64,000 nucleotides of DNA from Channa striata (lineage: Eukaryota; Chordata; Actinopteri; Anabantiformes; Channidae), in the NCBI GenBank assembly GCA_033026295.1, contig CM065182.1:3038001-3102000 (forward strand), read 5' to 3'. Below the pieces are notes generated by a model. That model did no database searches and was not told where the DNA came from. It saw only the letters and a list, made by a program, of their open reading frames with translations. Positions 36,167 through 46,688 of the stretch are shown here, piece by piece. Position 1 is the stretch's first letter; each line of letters starts with the position of its first letter. The translations under genes were made by a program, and so were the position numbers.

Positions 36167-39100
36167 ATGGCCTTGAGCGACAAAACTGCGGTGGTGACCG
36201 GAGCAGCGATGGGAATCGGAGCAGCGATAGCGGAGATTCTCCTGCAACACGGCGCCAAGGTGCGTGTTCTGCTGCGGCGCGAACTGTCGCTCGGTAAAGT
36301 TGGAAAGTTTCAAGGTTTCCGGTTCAGAGATGTTGAAAATGTCCAGTTTGTTGGAATGACAAACCGCATCTGTTTGGATCCTTAGAACCACCTACAGCCG
36401 CCGTTTACTCGGAATCATCCGCGGTTCTCGCCGGACAAATAAACGGGTGTGACCGTCCGCAAAAAGCCGCGCTGACAAAAATTACTTTTACAATCATCAA
36501 AACCATTTCACACATCAGCGGCATCCGGCTGCTGATGAGACAGCACTTACTTTGGTAAAACGGGCCGTTGCCTCATTTGTGGAGGATTTTGAAGGGGAAT
36601 TATAATATTCAATAACATTTTAAGTGAAGTGTCACCACCAGTCATTTTTTCTGCCGTTCCGTTTTGCAGATGAGCCCTGTCCATGGGTTTACACAGGCAC
36701 TGGAAATGTGATTATAGTATATAAATATATTTATGCTGCATCAACATCACAACACTTGTACACGTGGGAAACTGTGTATACATATATAAATACAGTATTT
36801 CTTTCTATCTAAAGTGCTGCAGTGATGTGAAGTGATGTGAAGAACGGCGACATCTGCTGGTCAAATAATTTATGTCACATGTTAAGGGGCAAAATATATT
36901 ATGTAACATTTGATGAGAATACAAGATGTTTTTATGCTGCCATTGTTATTCAATCCAGTCTGAAATATAATTAGATAATTTTTAAGTATAATCTGAATGA
37001 CACCTTTTTGAAGTCATTTTCTTTCTAAAAAAGATGCTAACAAATAAACATTCCGAGATCCATAAGTCATTGCAACATATTGCTCGTATCGAAATACGAA
37101 TGGACAATCATATTCCAATATAAAAACTACTACTAATAAATAAATAAAACAACGGACACATCAAACTGCTGTTAAAGTAAAATACAGAGGAGAGTTCACA
37201 AAGTTAATGTATACATTCAGACATCAAGTTTACGTTTTGTTAAAAATAATCTTCATGAAAGTCTTGTTTGATGAGATTTTTTGTTTTGTAACAGTTTGAC
37301 TGATTTATTATAATGATCTGTTTCAATATGAATGGTTCAAAGGATGACACTGCTTTGGAAAACTTGGATCAGTGGACGTGAAACGTGCCCATCAGGAGAA
37401 TGAAGTCGACCATTTGTTTTAATTTAGAATTATTGTTGATTTAACGCAAGATAATGTCTTTAATATCCAGTTTGATTTGGGGAAACCTCTCTGATGATAT
37501 TCAGAGTCATGTCAGAGGCGTGATGTAAAGAAGTGGCATTTAGGGGGCTCGTGTGATTTTTGCATCAGCTTATACCTCTCATGAATAAATAGCAGCCATT
37601 GGAGGACTGGTTGGATCAGTCTGAATGTACTTTGGCCTTGTGAACCTAATAAACCCGGGTTCTGTGTATATGATGCTGATGCACTTTCACCTGTGCAGGT
37701 AGTCCTCTTGGATGTTAACGAACCCGCAGCAAAGACACGAATGGATGAGTTCCAAAAAAAGTATGGCAAAGACAGGACTTTGTTCCTGAAGTGTAACGTT
37801 GAGTCAGAGGAACAGATCAAAGGTAAAACACACGCACACATTTCTGTGTTTGTGAACCAGTTGTACAAAGAAATTCATCCTCAAGTGGCATGATTAAATA
37901 ATTCAAGAGATTTTGTGACATGCACCAGTTTTCTGCACTTTAATCCAACAAGGAAAACACACTCGTTTGACTTAGGATTTAAGGTCATTCATTTTGGGGG
38001 TTGAATATGACAGAATATAACGGTGAACTTTCATCTGCACATTTAGCAGAAAGGTAGACAGCGAGCAGCTGAAGCAGACACACGTGAACACCAACATTTA
38101 AGCCACATTTGAGTAAATAAAAGTTCCTAGTGAAGGTAGCAGAAGAGTTCAAACTGTGGGCTCAGTCCAAAGGCCTGTGGCGGGAAGGCGCGTCTCATTT
38201 CCGACTAAAAAGCGGAAAGCAGTACGTGTTTGATAAATACACAACACAAGGAACAGAAATAATACAAATTAGGTACCTTTTCCTGACAAACGCCTCTCGT
38301 GTTGGTTCTGTTTCCATAGCAACAATTGTTGAAGCCTGGAAATGTATTATTTGCAAAGCACATGTCAAAGCACCGCTCGGACATGTGTTTTCTTAAGCTT
38401 TAACTCTTTTAACACGGCTGAATAGACGCCCTGACTCCTGGACACGCTGATTGGTAAGTGATATGACGGTGAAGGCGTAAACGTTCAGCAAAGAGATGCT
38501 TGAGTAGTGTTTAGTGAAGGAACTGAGGAGCAGAGAAAGGGTTTCTGTCGGTAGGGACGAACACAAACCAAACGGTTTGGAGCTGAGGCAGGAACTGTCA
38601 CACTGGAGCTTTGTCAGGCTTGTTTTGAAACGATCGCGAATGAACTACTAACGGAGGTTTTTTTCGTTTTTTTCTGCTGTCAAGCTGCACTTCAGAAAAC
38701 TGTAGAAACCTTCGGAAGAATCGACATCCTGTGCAACAATGCCGGCATTGCAGACGAGGTAGACTGGAAGAAAACCATCTCCATAAACCTGGTAAGAAGT
38801 TGAAAAGCAACATATGACTTCATCTGGTTGTGAGTAAGCCTGGCTCATCAGGAAAATGGCACCACAAGAATGTATTTTTGCAGTGTTTCAACAAGTTTTA
38901 TTTAATACGTGATGATTCACTGCACAATATTTGACGTCCATTTTGCAAAAACATCCCTGCTCACCAAATAAATCACATATTGTTGTAGGTGGGTATTATC
39001 AGTGGCACTTACCTGGCTCTGGAGCACATGAACAAGTTGACTGGAGGTCAGGGAGGGGTCATCATCAACATGGCATCAATAACAGGTAACACCCAAAAAA

Positions 39101-40552
39101 GAATGATGAATAAAATCAATACACATTTTAAAAATACATGGAAAAACTGTCAAGTAAAGATTTGTCAGTTTGAAAAACTTAACAGCAAAACAAACAGCAT
39201 AAATATCAGATGGATTTTTAAAACCACATTACTTTCAAACGGAGCCCCAGTCAGTTCAAAAAGTAGGTGTGTTTTAAATTATGTGCATTTATATGTACTT
39301 TTTATATAACTTACTATTTTAAAGAAGGATTTCTGTTTTTAGAGTTACACTGATTAAACTTTGATCTGAAATCACCATAAAAATCATTTACCATTAAAAC
39401 AAAGTAAAAATATAATTGAGTTTCTGAAGAATTACAAATTTTCTTTTGCATATAGATCAAAAGATGAAATAAGTTCAGTGTGTGAAACTTTGTGCAAGAT
39501 TATCTTTAACAGGTTAAATAAAGTCTCTACCGTTCAAATTTTTACCACCTGAAGAAACTCCTGTAATTAAGAGCAGGTAATTATCTCAGGATCCTTCAAG
39601 TAAATGTTGCTCAGCAGGAAAAACAAACTACAGTTTTTTTCACCGGACTCCGTTGTAGAGGCAGTTCTGGTTTGATTTTAATACTGTTTGAGCTTGTTAG
39701 AAATATTATAAACAGCAACTCTTTTCCATTGACATGCAGAGTTTTAACACGCATGAATTTTACAACAGACACCAAGTTGTGTGCATATGCATCTTAGAAA
39801 AAGATTAGAAAATGTGCCTTAGTTAAGCGAAGAATTCAACATCACCCAAAGATTTCAAACAAATTTGTTTCGATACAGCCTCAAATAAACGTGAGCACAG
39901 ACATTCAACGCACAACCAACGATGTAACCTGAAATCTTTGCACAGGCCTCGACATGATTAGAGAATATTTGAGCAGACACTGACTGATAAAACCCACATC
40001 CTTTAGGTGTGTACCCTGTGCAAGGCTGTCCTGCTTACACAGCCTCCAAGCACGGAGTGGTCGGCTTCACTCGAGGCATGGCGGTAAGAAAGTCCAACTA
40101 CACGACATGACGTGTGTGAACGTTAATCAGCGAGTAAATGATCAGGGGACGACAACGTGCTCTGCACAAGCAGTATTACGTCAGACAAACCCCTGTTGCC
40201 ATTATGTCCACATCCAAGCACGTATCAGACGCCTGAAAAATCACAATTACCAAATCCAGCTGCTGTAGCTACTTCCGCTTGCACACTTTCAGGTGAATGT
40301 CATGAATTATTTTCACACTGCATTATTATTAAATGAATTAATTAAGTGGTGGCGTCGCTCCTCCCCCACATTTTCTAAACTCTCCCTGTGACCTTGTTGG
40401 CAGCAGCAGGCAGCTTTTAGCAGACTGGCTCTGATGAACTAACCTGCCTGGCAACAGAATTAGCAGGTGAAGAAAGTTGCATTTGGCATTTAAGCAGGAA
40501 ACAGGGTTAAAGTTGTTGTGATTGTGCTGTTTGACATGAACGTGTGAAGCCT

Positions 40553-40586
<34 letters not shown>

Positions 40587-40981
40587 CTGTTTAGATCACC
40601 TCTAATCTCGCAGGATACGGTATAAGACTCAACGCCATTTGTCCAGGTCCCGTCCAAACTGAGCTCCTCAATATGTCCATCTCCAGATTTGGAAGATTCT
40701 TCCACCTGCAATGTCCACCCAACATTATCCAGGAAGTAATGGGGATATTAACGTGAGTCCTTTTGGTAACCTTAAACTAAAAGGCCATTTTCTCTGCAGC
40801 ATGTTGGCGTTTCGTACTGTGTGGAAGGACGTTCATTGATGTCTCCGCATCTTTTTTCCGTCTCAGCCCGTCTGAGGTGGCTGAGGCCGTGCTCGAGCTG
40901 GTGATGGATGAGACGAAGAACGGAGAGGCTCTCGTGCTTCTCAGGAAAGGGAAGCAATACGTCACTTTTCCTTCGATGTAG
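36167..40981 (+). CDS. hpgd: 15-hydroxyprostaglandin dehydrogenase [NAD(+)]-like
   Basis: Short-chain dehydrogenase that oxidises the 15-hydroxyl of prostaglandins and related lipid mediators, inactivating them; cytosolic. Seven exons: 36167-36259, 37699-37822, 38685-38791, 38989-39085, 40007-40083, 40595-40752, 40867-40981 (stop TAG), all in phase, 256 residues (human 266). The nucleotide-binding motif TGAAMGIG is near the start, and Asp36 (VVLLD) fits NAD preference. NNAG is at 90-93. The catalytic set Asn107, Ser138, Tyr151 and Lys155 falls at exactly the human HPGD numbers. The C-terminus (KGKQYVTFPSM) is shorter and different. The ATG at 36167 has good context; an in-frame ATG at 36080 would add 29 residues and is less likely. 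It lies inside an otherwise conserved block where human has no HPGD, so it may be a paralogue of the main hpgd. Confidence 0.9.
40556..40583 (+). repeat. (TG)14 tract abutting the hpgd exon 6 acceptor
   Basis: Uninterrupted TG run ending 11 nt before exon 6; only CTGCTGTTTAG separates them. The tract stands where a polypyrimidine tract is expected. Confidence 0.95.
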
Positions 40982-41277
40982 AAGCTGCCGGCGGGAAGAA
41001 ACCATCATGTAGCAGCGACCCCACGAGGGAATTCTACAGTTCTTTAATGTTCAAAATGAACAAAAAAATTCTTTATGCATAAGGGTTTAACTCCAGTGTA
41101 TGAGCTCTAAGCTTTTGGCTTTTTCCATCTTGCTTTGGCGATTAATAATGTGCATCGTCTCCTGGATTTTATTCATTTTTGACTAATGCTGCTCTATCAT
41201 TTGTGGTTTTGCTGTTACAGTAAATGTGAATCAGTGTTTCCTCAAACACGGCAACATGTGGATGATTATCAGGGCGG

Positions 41278-41283
41278 AATAAA
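41278..41283 (+). terminator. hpgd: hpgd poly(A) signal
   Basis: AATAAA about 300 nt past the stop codon; another AATAAA follows near 41420. Confidence 0.55.
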
Positions 41284-41821
41284 AAATCCAAAATCTTATT
41301 TTCTATTTTGACCACATGGTGTCACAGTTTAACTGGTGTTTATCATTAAAAAAATGCCATTTTGTTTTATAACTGTGCATCATTCTGTACATAATATCAC
41401 ATAATCCTACTTTGTGAATAATAAATATATCAAGATCTTGCAGCTGTTCGTGTATTTCTTTCAACAGTGTAAAACAAATCAGCAAATTGGGGGCAATTTT
41501 CTGAACTTTGTAGACTGCACGGTGCAGTCGTCCAAACCGACCCAGGGTTACTTCAGCGCTGAGTAAATTCTGGGTCTTGCGTCAGTTGCAGTTCAAAACT
41601 GGTGGGACTCAACCTGTAAACAAGCACAGCTGCACCCCAGCTCTTCCCCCCGCTCCGCCTCCTGCTCCTCCTGCAGTCCATGCTACTCCCATCACAGATC
41701 TACAAGTTTAACAATGGGCTTAAACTCCATGTGCTGAAATGCGGGAACTAATAACCACATACGCTGCAGATCCGTGAACAAAAAACATCCAGGACACAAG
41801 GGCAGTTTTTATTTGTTCGGC

Positions 41822-41833
41822 GGAAACGAAACT
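41822..41833 (+). promoter_or_regulatory. ISRE-like element upstream of TRIM copy 1
   Basis: GGAAACGAAACT contains the IRF core AANNGAAA and differs from the ISRE GAAANNGAAACT at one base. It lies 34 bp upstream of the ATG, in a segment almost identical to the one before TRIM copy 2. Interferon response is inferred. Confidence 0.5.
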
Positions 41834-41867
41834 TAGTGCCAGTCACTACACAACGTCCAGAGGAGAA

Positions 41868-43564
41868 ATGGCTCAACGAGGGATTCAACTGGACCAGGAC
41901 AAGCTGAGCTGCTCAATCTGTCTGGATCTTCTGAAGGATCCGGTGACGATCCCCTGTGGGCACAACTACTGTATGAGCTGTATTGAAAACTGCTGGGATA
42001 AGGATGGTGGGACGACGACACACAGCTGCCCTCAGTGCAGGCAGGACTTCACGGTGAGGCCTGCCCTGGTGAAAAACACAATGCTAGCAGACTTGGTAGA
42101 AGACCTGAAGAAAGTTGGACTCCAAGGTGCCTCATCTGATCTGGCTGGACCTGGACACGTGGCTTGTGACTTCTGCACCGGGAGGAAAGCCATCAAGTCC
42201 TGTTTGGTGTGTCTGGCTTCGTACTGCGAGCAACATCTGCAGCCTCACTACGACATCGCTCCGTTAAAGAAACACAAGCTGGTCGAGGCCAATTCAAAGC
42301 TTCAGGAGAACATCTGCTCTCACCATGACGAGGTGATGAAGATTTTCTGCCGCACTGACCAGCAGTGCATTTGCTATCTCTGCTCCATGGATGAACATAA
42401 AGGTCATGACATGGTCTCAGCTGCAACTGAAAGAGCTGTGAAGCAGACAGAGCTTGGGGTGAGTCAGCAAAAAATCCAACAGGGAATCCAGGACCGAGAG
42501 AAAGAAATCCTGGCTCTTCACGAGAAGATGGAGGCAATCAACTGTTCTGCTGATGAAGCTGTGAAAGACAGTGAGGAGATCTTCGCTGGCATGATAAATC
42601 TGATTGAGAAAAAAAGGTCTGAAGTGGAGCAGCAGATCAGATCCCAACAGGAAACTGATGTGACTCATGTCAAAGAACTTAAGGAGAAGCTGCAGGAGGA
42701 GATATCGGAGCTGAAGAGTAAAGCCATGGAGCTGGAGCAGCTCTCACACACAGAGGATCATCTCCGTTTTCTGGGCAGCTACGTCTCTTTGTCTCCTCTG
42801 AGTCAGTCCAGAGACTTACCCAGCATCAATCTACAGTCTCAGCAGCATTTTAAGGATGTGACAGCAGCCGTGTCAAAGGCCAGAGATCAACTGAAGGTTG
42901 TTCTGAACGAGGAGTGGGAACGGACAGACAGAAAAGTCAAAGACCCGAGGTTTTACCACAGCAACAGCTGGAGCACAAAACCAGAGCTGAGTTTAGGAAA
43001 TGGGCTCGTCAAATCACACTGGATCCGCTCACTGCGAACAAATGTTTGAGGCTGTCTAAGAAAAACAGAAAGGCAACATTGATGGGAGAAGCACAGCAGC
43101 AGTTGTTCTGGGTCTACCCACAACCGTTTCCTGTTAGTTCCGTTCACCCAGAACAGTTTGTTAAATGGTGGCAGGTTCTGAGCACGGAAGGTCTGACCGG
43201 GCGCTGTTACTGGGAAGTGAAGTGGCACGGAAAAGTCTTAATAGCCGTCTCATACAGAGACATTAGCAGAACTGGGAGCAGGAGGGATTGTGGATTTGGA
43301 AATAATGACAAGTCTTGGGCATTAGAGTGCTGTGAGGATGGTTTTACATTCAGACACAACAACATCTCCACTCCCATCACAGGCCCCCACTCAAGCAGAA
43401 TAGGAGTGTACCTGGATCACAGCGCAGGGGTTCTGTGCTTCTACAGCATCTCTGGAGCCATGACTCATCTCCTCAGAGTCAAGGCCCGGTTCACTAAGCC
43501 GCTCTATGCTGGAGTTTGGTTTCCAGATTCAGCTGGAGACAATGCTGAGTTTTGTGAGCTCTAG
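41868..43564 (+). pseudogene. Tandem TRIM copy 1: RING/B-box/coiled-coil + PRY-SPRY, frame broken
   Basis: Fish finTRIM/TRIM25-like E3 ubiquitin ligase architecture without introns. Frame 1 (41868-43049, 393 aa) has a C3HC4 RING (Cys15, 18, 30, His32, Cys35, 38, 54, 57), a B-box1-like Cys/His cluster (about 100-127), a complete B-box2 (Cys150-His180) and a coiled coil (about 185-345). The frame then shifts. PRY-SPRY (LDPLTAN, LSKKNRKAT, YWEVKW, RIGVYLD, FCEL end) continues in another frame to 43564. The break is at 42916-42918, where GGG stands against GGGG at 47626-47629 in copy 2. The downstream frame is otherwise open, so this is a very recent pseudogene, a functional SPRY-less truncation, or a one-base assembly error. 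Family assignment beyond TRIM is tentative. Confidence 0.85.
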
Positions 43565-44999
43565 TAGACAAATGTTTTACACCAAGTGGGATTTTTGAGT
43601 TAACATGATAAATCTCAAGTCAGTTCAAAACCTGAAGTGACTGTTAAATGGTGACGGTCTGGGGGTAATGACTGAAATCAATACCAACCTTCATCATGAT
43701 TTACATTATTCTCATTATTGTGGATATTACTGTGATTTAATTCACCACATGTTAAAGTCAGCTAACAAGTTACCAGCATGAATATTTTCTTTGCAGGACA
43801 AAAAAAGAACAATATTTGGAGGGATTTGTCTCCCAAAGTATTCGGGGAAGTCTACCAATGTTCTTAGGTTTGATTTTTAATCAACCTAATTTCATCAACT
43901 TAATTTAATGAGTTGAGCGAACTATCAGAAATGAATTAATTCAACTCTTTAATTTAAATTAGAACAACATCTTTTAAAAATGGAAATATTTGAGACTATG
44001 AAGTCTGTTGTGTCGACTGTGATTGACAGAGGATCTACACTTCTTCTATATGTTGTTTCAGTTTCCTACATAGACATTAAAGTTTCTTGTTCAGTCTAGT
44101 TTTGTTTTCTGCCCCTCTAGTAGTGTTATAGCGGCACAAGTGGAACAAGATTACAACATATAACACAAGCAACACCAATTATCTGCCACATGAATGGAAC
44201 TTGCACATGCTCATAAATTTACTAAACCTACGTTGTACCGTACTCTACTGCTGCCAGTACAGTTGTTTTTGTATTTTTGTTCTTTTTAAAAGTAAACATC
44301 ACCCAAACAGTACGTGTTGATTTTTTGTTTGTATTTACATCATTTTAAATCTAACCTGAACTCACTGTTTTTTGTTTATACATATACAAATAAATACATT
44401 TTAAAGTCACCATTTGCAAACATTTCATTATCTTACAGGAAAAAAATTGTGAAAATACGAAATATTAGGAGTTTAACCAGGACGTTTTGACCCCACCAAT
44501 ACTTACCTACACATTTTTCTAGGCACCTTTTTTCTGAGGTGCTGGCTCCTATCGGTGTAGTAGTGTCATTGCTTGTTTGTTGCTACTGTGCTTGATGTAA
44601 ATGTAAAAATTAAAAACATTAAATTTCTGTTTTTGCTTTTTATTTTGGAGAACGGTGAATGATGGTTCATCCTTTATAAACATCACAGAGAGTTTTCTTA
44701 AATAGTTTGTTTTTGTTTACATAATTTTAGGTCTAACGTGTTCTCATTGTTTTTAGTTTACAAATAAACAAAAATTATGTCAAAACTAACAAACAACCAT
44801 ACTTTGAAAAATTACATCAGCAAAATGTTTCAAATTTGACCTCAGATATTTTACAGAAAAAAGTTTATGAAACATTGACAGAAATACAAACTGTTTAACA
44901 TTTAAATGCATTTCATGCAGGAATAAAGTAAGACACACAGAAAGTTCTGTAGAGGCGTGAGCAGTCACAGAGTAGACTCCAGTTTTTCTTGATCACTGC
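43565..44999. other. 3' flank of TRIM copy 1
   Basis: No gene seen. ATTAAA at 44076-44081 may be the poly(A) signal. Stretches at about 44270-44330 and 44870-44990 resemble 48810-48870 and 48935-49075 after TRIM copy 2, so the tandem duplication reached well past the coding region. Confidence 0.5.
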
Positions 45000-45855
45000 G
45001 GAGTCATTTCTACACCTTGACTGGAGCCCACCTGTGCTACATTAAATTGATTGGACATGATTTGGAAAGGCATACGCCTCTATTAAAGGTAAACAGCTGA
45101 AAATGCTACAGAATCAGAACAAAAGCCATGAGGTGAAAGGAGTTGCATGCAGAGCTCACAAACAGTGGCCTTTGCTATTCTCAAATGGAAGAAGTGTGGC
45201 ACAACCAGGACTCTTTAAAGAGCTGCTCGCTTGGCAGAACTGAGATATCGGGAGAAAGTAGAGAGGTCACCCAACAGATCTCTACAACAAAAGTTCCAGA
45301 ACCACAACCATCATTGCAGCACTCCACCAATCTGGGTTTTGTGGCAGAGTGGCCAGACAGACGCCTCCCCTCAGTCCAAACACATGAAATGCTGCTTCAG
45401 GTTGCAAAAAGGCATCTAAAGGACTGTCAGACTGCGAGGAACAAGATTCTAAAGTCTGATGAAAACCAGATTAGAATTTTTGGCCTTGATTATAAATATT
45501 GTCTTGCGGAAACCAGACACCACTCATCACCTGCCCAGTACCATCCCCACAGTGAAGCACGGTGGTGGTGGCAGCATCATCCCGGGGTTTGAGGGAAATT
45601 TGAAAAACCAAGCGCAGAGACATCCTCAGCGAAAACCTGTTCCACAAGGCTCAGGTCAAAGGTTCATTTACCAACATGACAACACTGCTAGGCACACGAC
45701 CAAGACGACACAGGAGTGGCTCAGGGGCAACTCGGTGAACGTCCAGCCAGAGCCCAGACCTGAACCCTATTGAGCATCTCTGCAGAGATCTGAGGATGGC
45801 TGTCCCCATCCAAGATCCAGTTTTTACTTGGCATTATGGGATACTGAGTAGAGAT
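45000..45855 (+). mobile_element. Degenerate Tc1/mariner transposon
   Basis: The translation in mixed frames shows Tc1 transposase pieces: RIFGLDYKYC, then ARWWWQHHPG (the usual GGGSVMLWG region), then IYQHDNTARHTTKTTQEWL (the catalytic DNDPKHTAK region) and PEPRPEPY followed by EHLCRDL. The upstream DNA (ATTGGACATGATTTGGAAAG) also matches the usual Tc1 5' part. Stops, frameshifts and a deletion near 45810 make it inactive. Terminal inverted repeats were not resolved, so the ends are approximate. Confidence 0.85.
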
Positions 45856-46450
45856 GTGCCGAATCTTCAGCCTCGTGTTCAGCTCTGCAGGAAGTCCACG
45901 CTGACAGGGGTGGGACTTTATTTTGACGGGCACACCATGCAGCCAATCACATGCGAGGACAGACTAGAACCATAAAATTATGTGGCAGAGACGGGCCTAT
46001 ATTGATTTGATTTGTTTGTGTGGTTCTGTGTTCAGTTAATGTAAAGTTTTGATTAAAATGTTAAACAATAGCACCCGTGTATTTATGTGTTGCCCCGGCG
46101 ACGGGTCTCTCTCTCCTCCCTCATTACCATAAATTAAAAAAATGTCTTACCAACACACAAACCACTCATGATCGCTAAATTAGCTGAAATATAAGTCTCT
46201 GAGTATAAAAGCATTTGGTTTCACTGAGATGGAGAAAATGTGGTGGGAAACCTGCAGACAGGAGCAGCTGACCTCCCATCACTAGTACTGTGTGTAAATC
46301 AGCGAGGAAAAATGCAACAAAACTGAAAAAAGTGAAGTGAACCTTCAGTTTAAAGTCTTTGTATCATTTTGAACAGGGCAGGAAGACAAATATTCGAGAT
46401 AAAACTGCAAAGCAGTTGCGAAAAACAAGTTCTTTCCTACGTGCGTCATT
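45856..46450. other. Spacer between Tc1 relic and TRIM copy 2
   Basis: No gene recognised; possibly further worn repeat. Sequence homologous to the 5' flank of TRIM copy 1 resumes at about 46450-46480. Confidence 0.4.
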
Positions 46451-46642
46451 GCGCAAGTTGACAGCTCCGCCCCCGCTCCGCCCCGCCCCCTGCTCCTCCT
46501 CTATGCCCCTCCCATCACAGATCTACAAGTTTAACAATGGGTGTAAACAACATGTGCTGAAATGCGGGAACTAATAACCACATACGCTGCAGATCCGTGA
46601 ACAAAAAATCCAGGAAACAAGGGCAGTTTTTATTTGTTCGGC

Positions 46643-46654
46643 GGAAACGAAACT
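46643..46654 (+). promoter_or_regulatory. ISRE-like element upstream of TRIM copy 2
   Basis: The same GGAAACGAAACT as before copy 1, 34 bp upstream of the ATG, kept unchanged although nearby bases differ. Confidence 0.5.
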
Positions 46655-46688
46655 CAGTGCCAGTCACTACACAACGTCCAGAGGAGAA

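Noticed and set aside
45143..45773. Functional transposase gene
   Set aside because: The Tc1 motifs are spread over different frames with stops and deletions, so no active protein is encoded.
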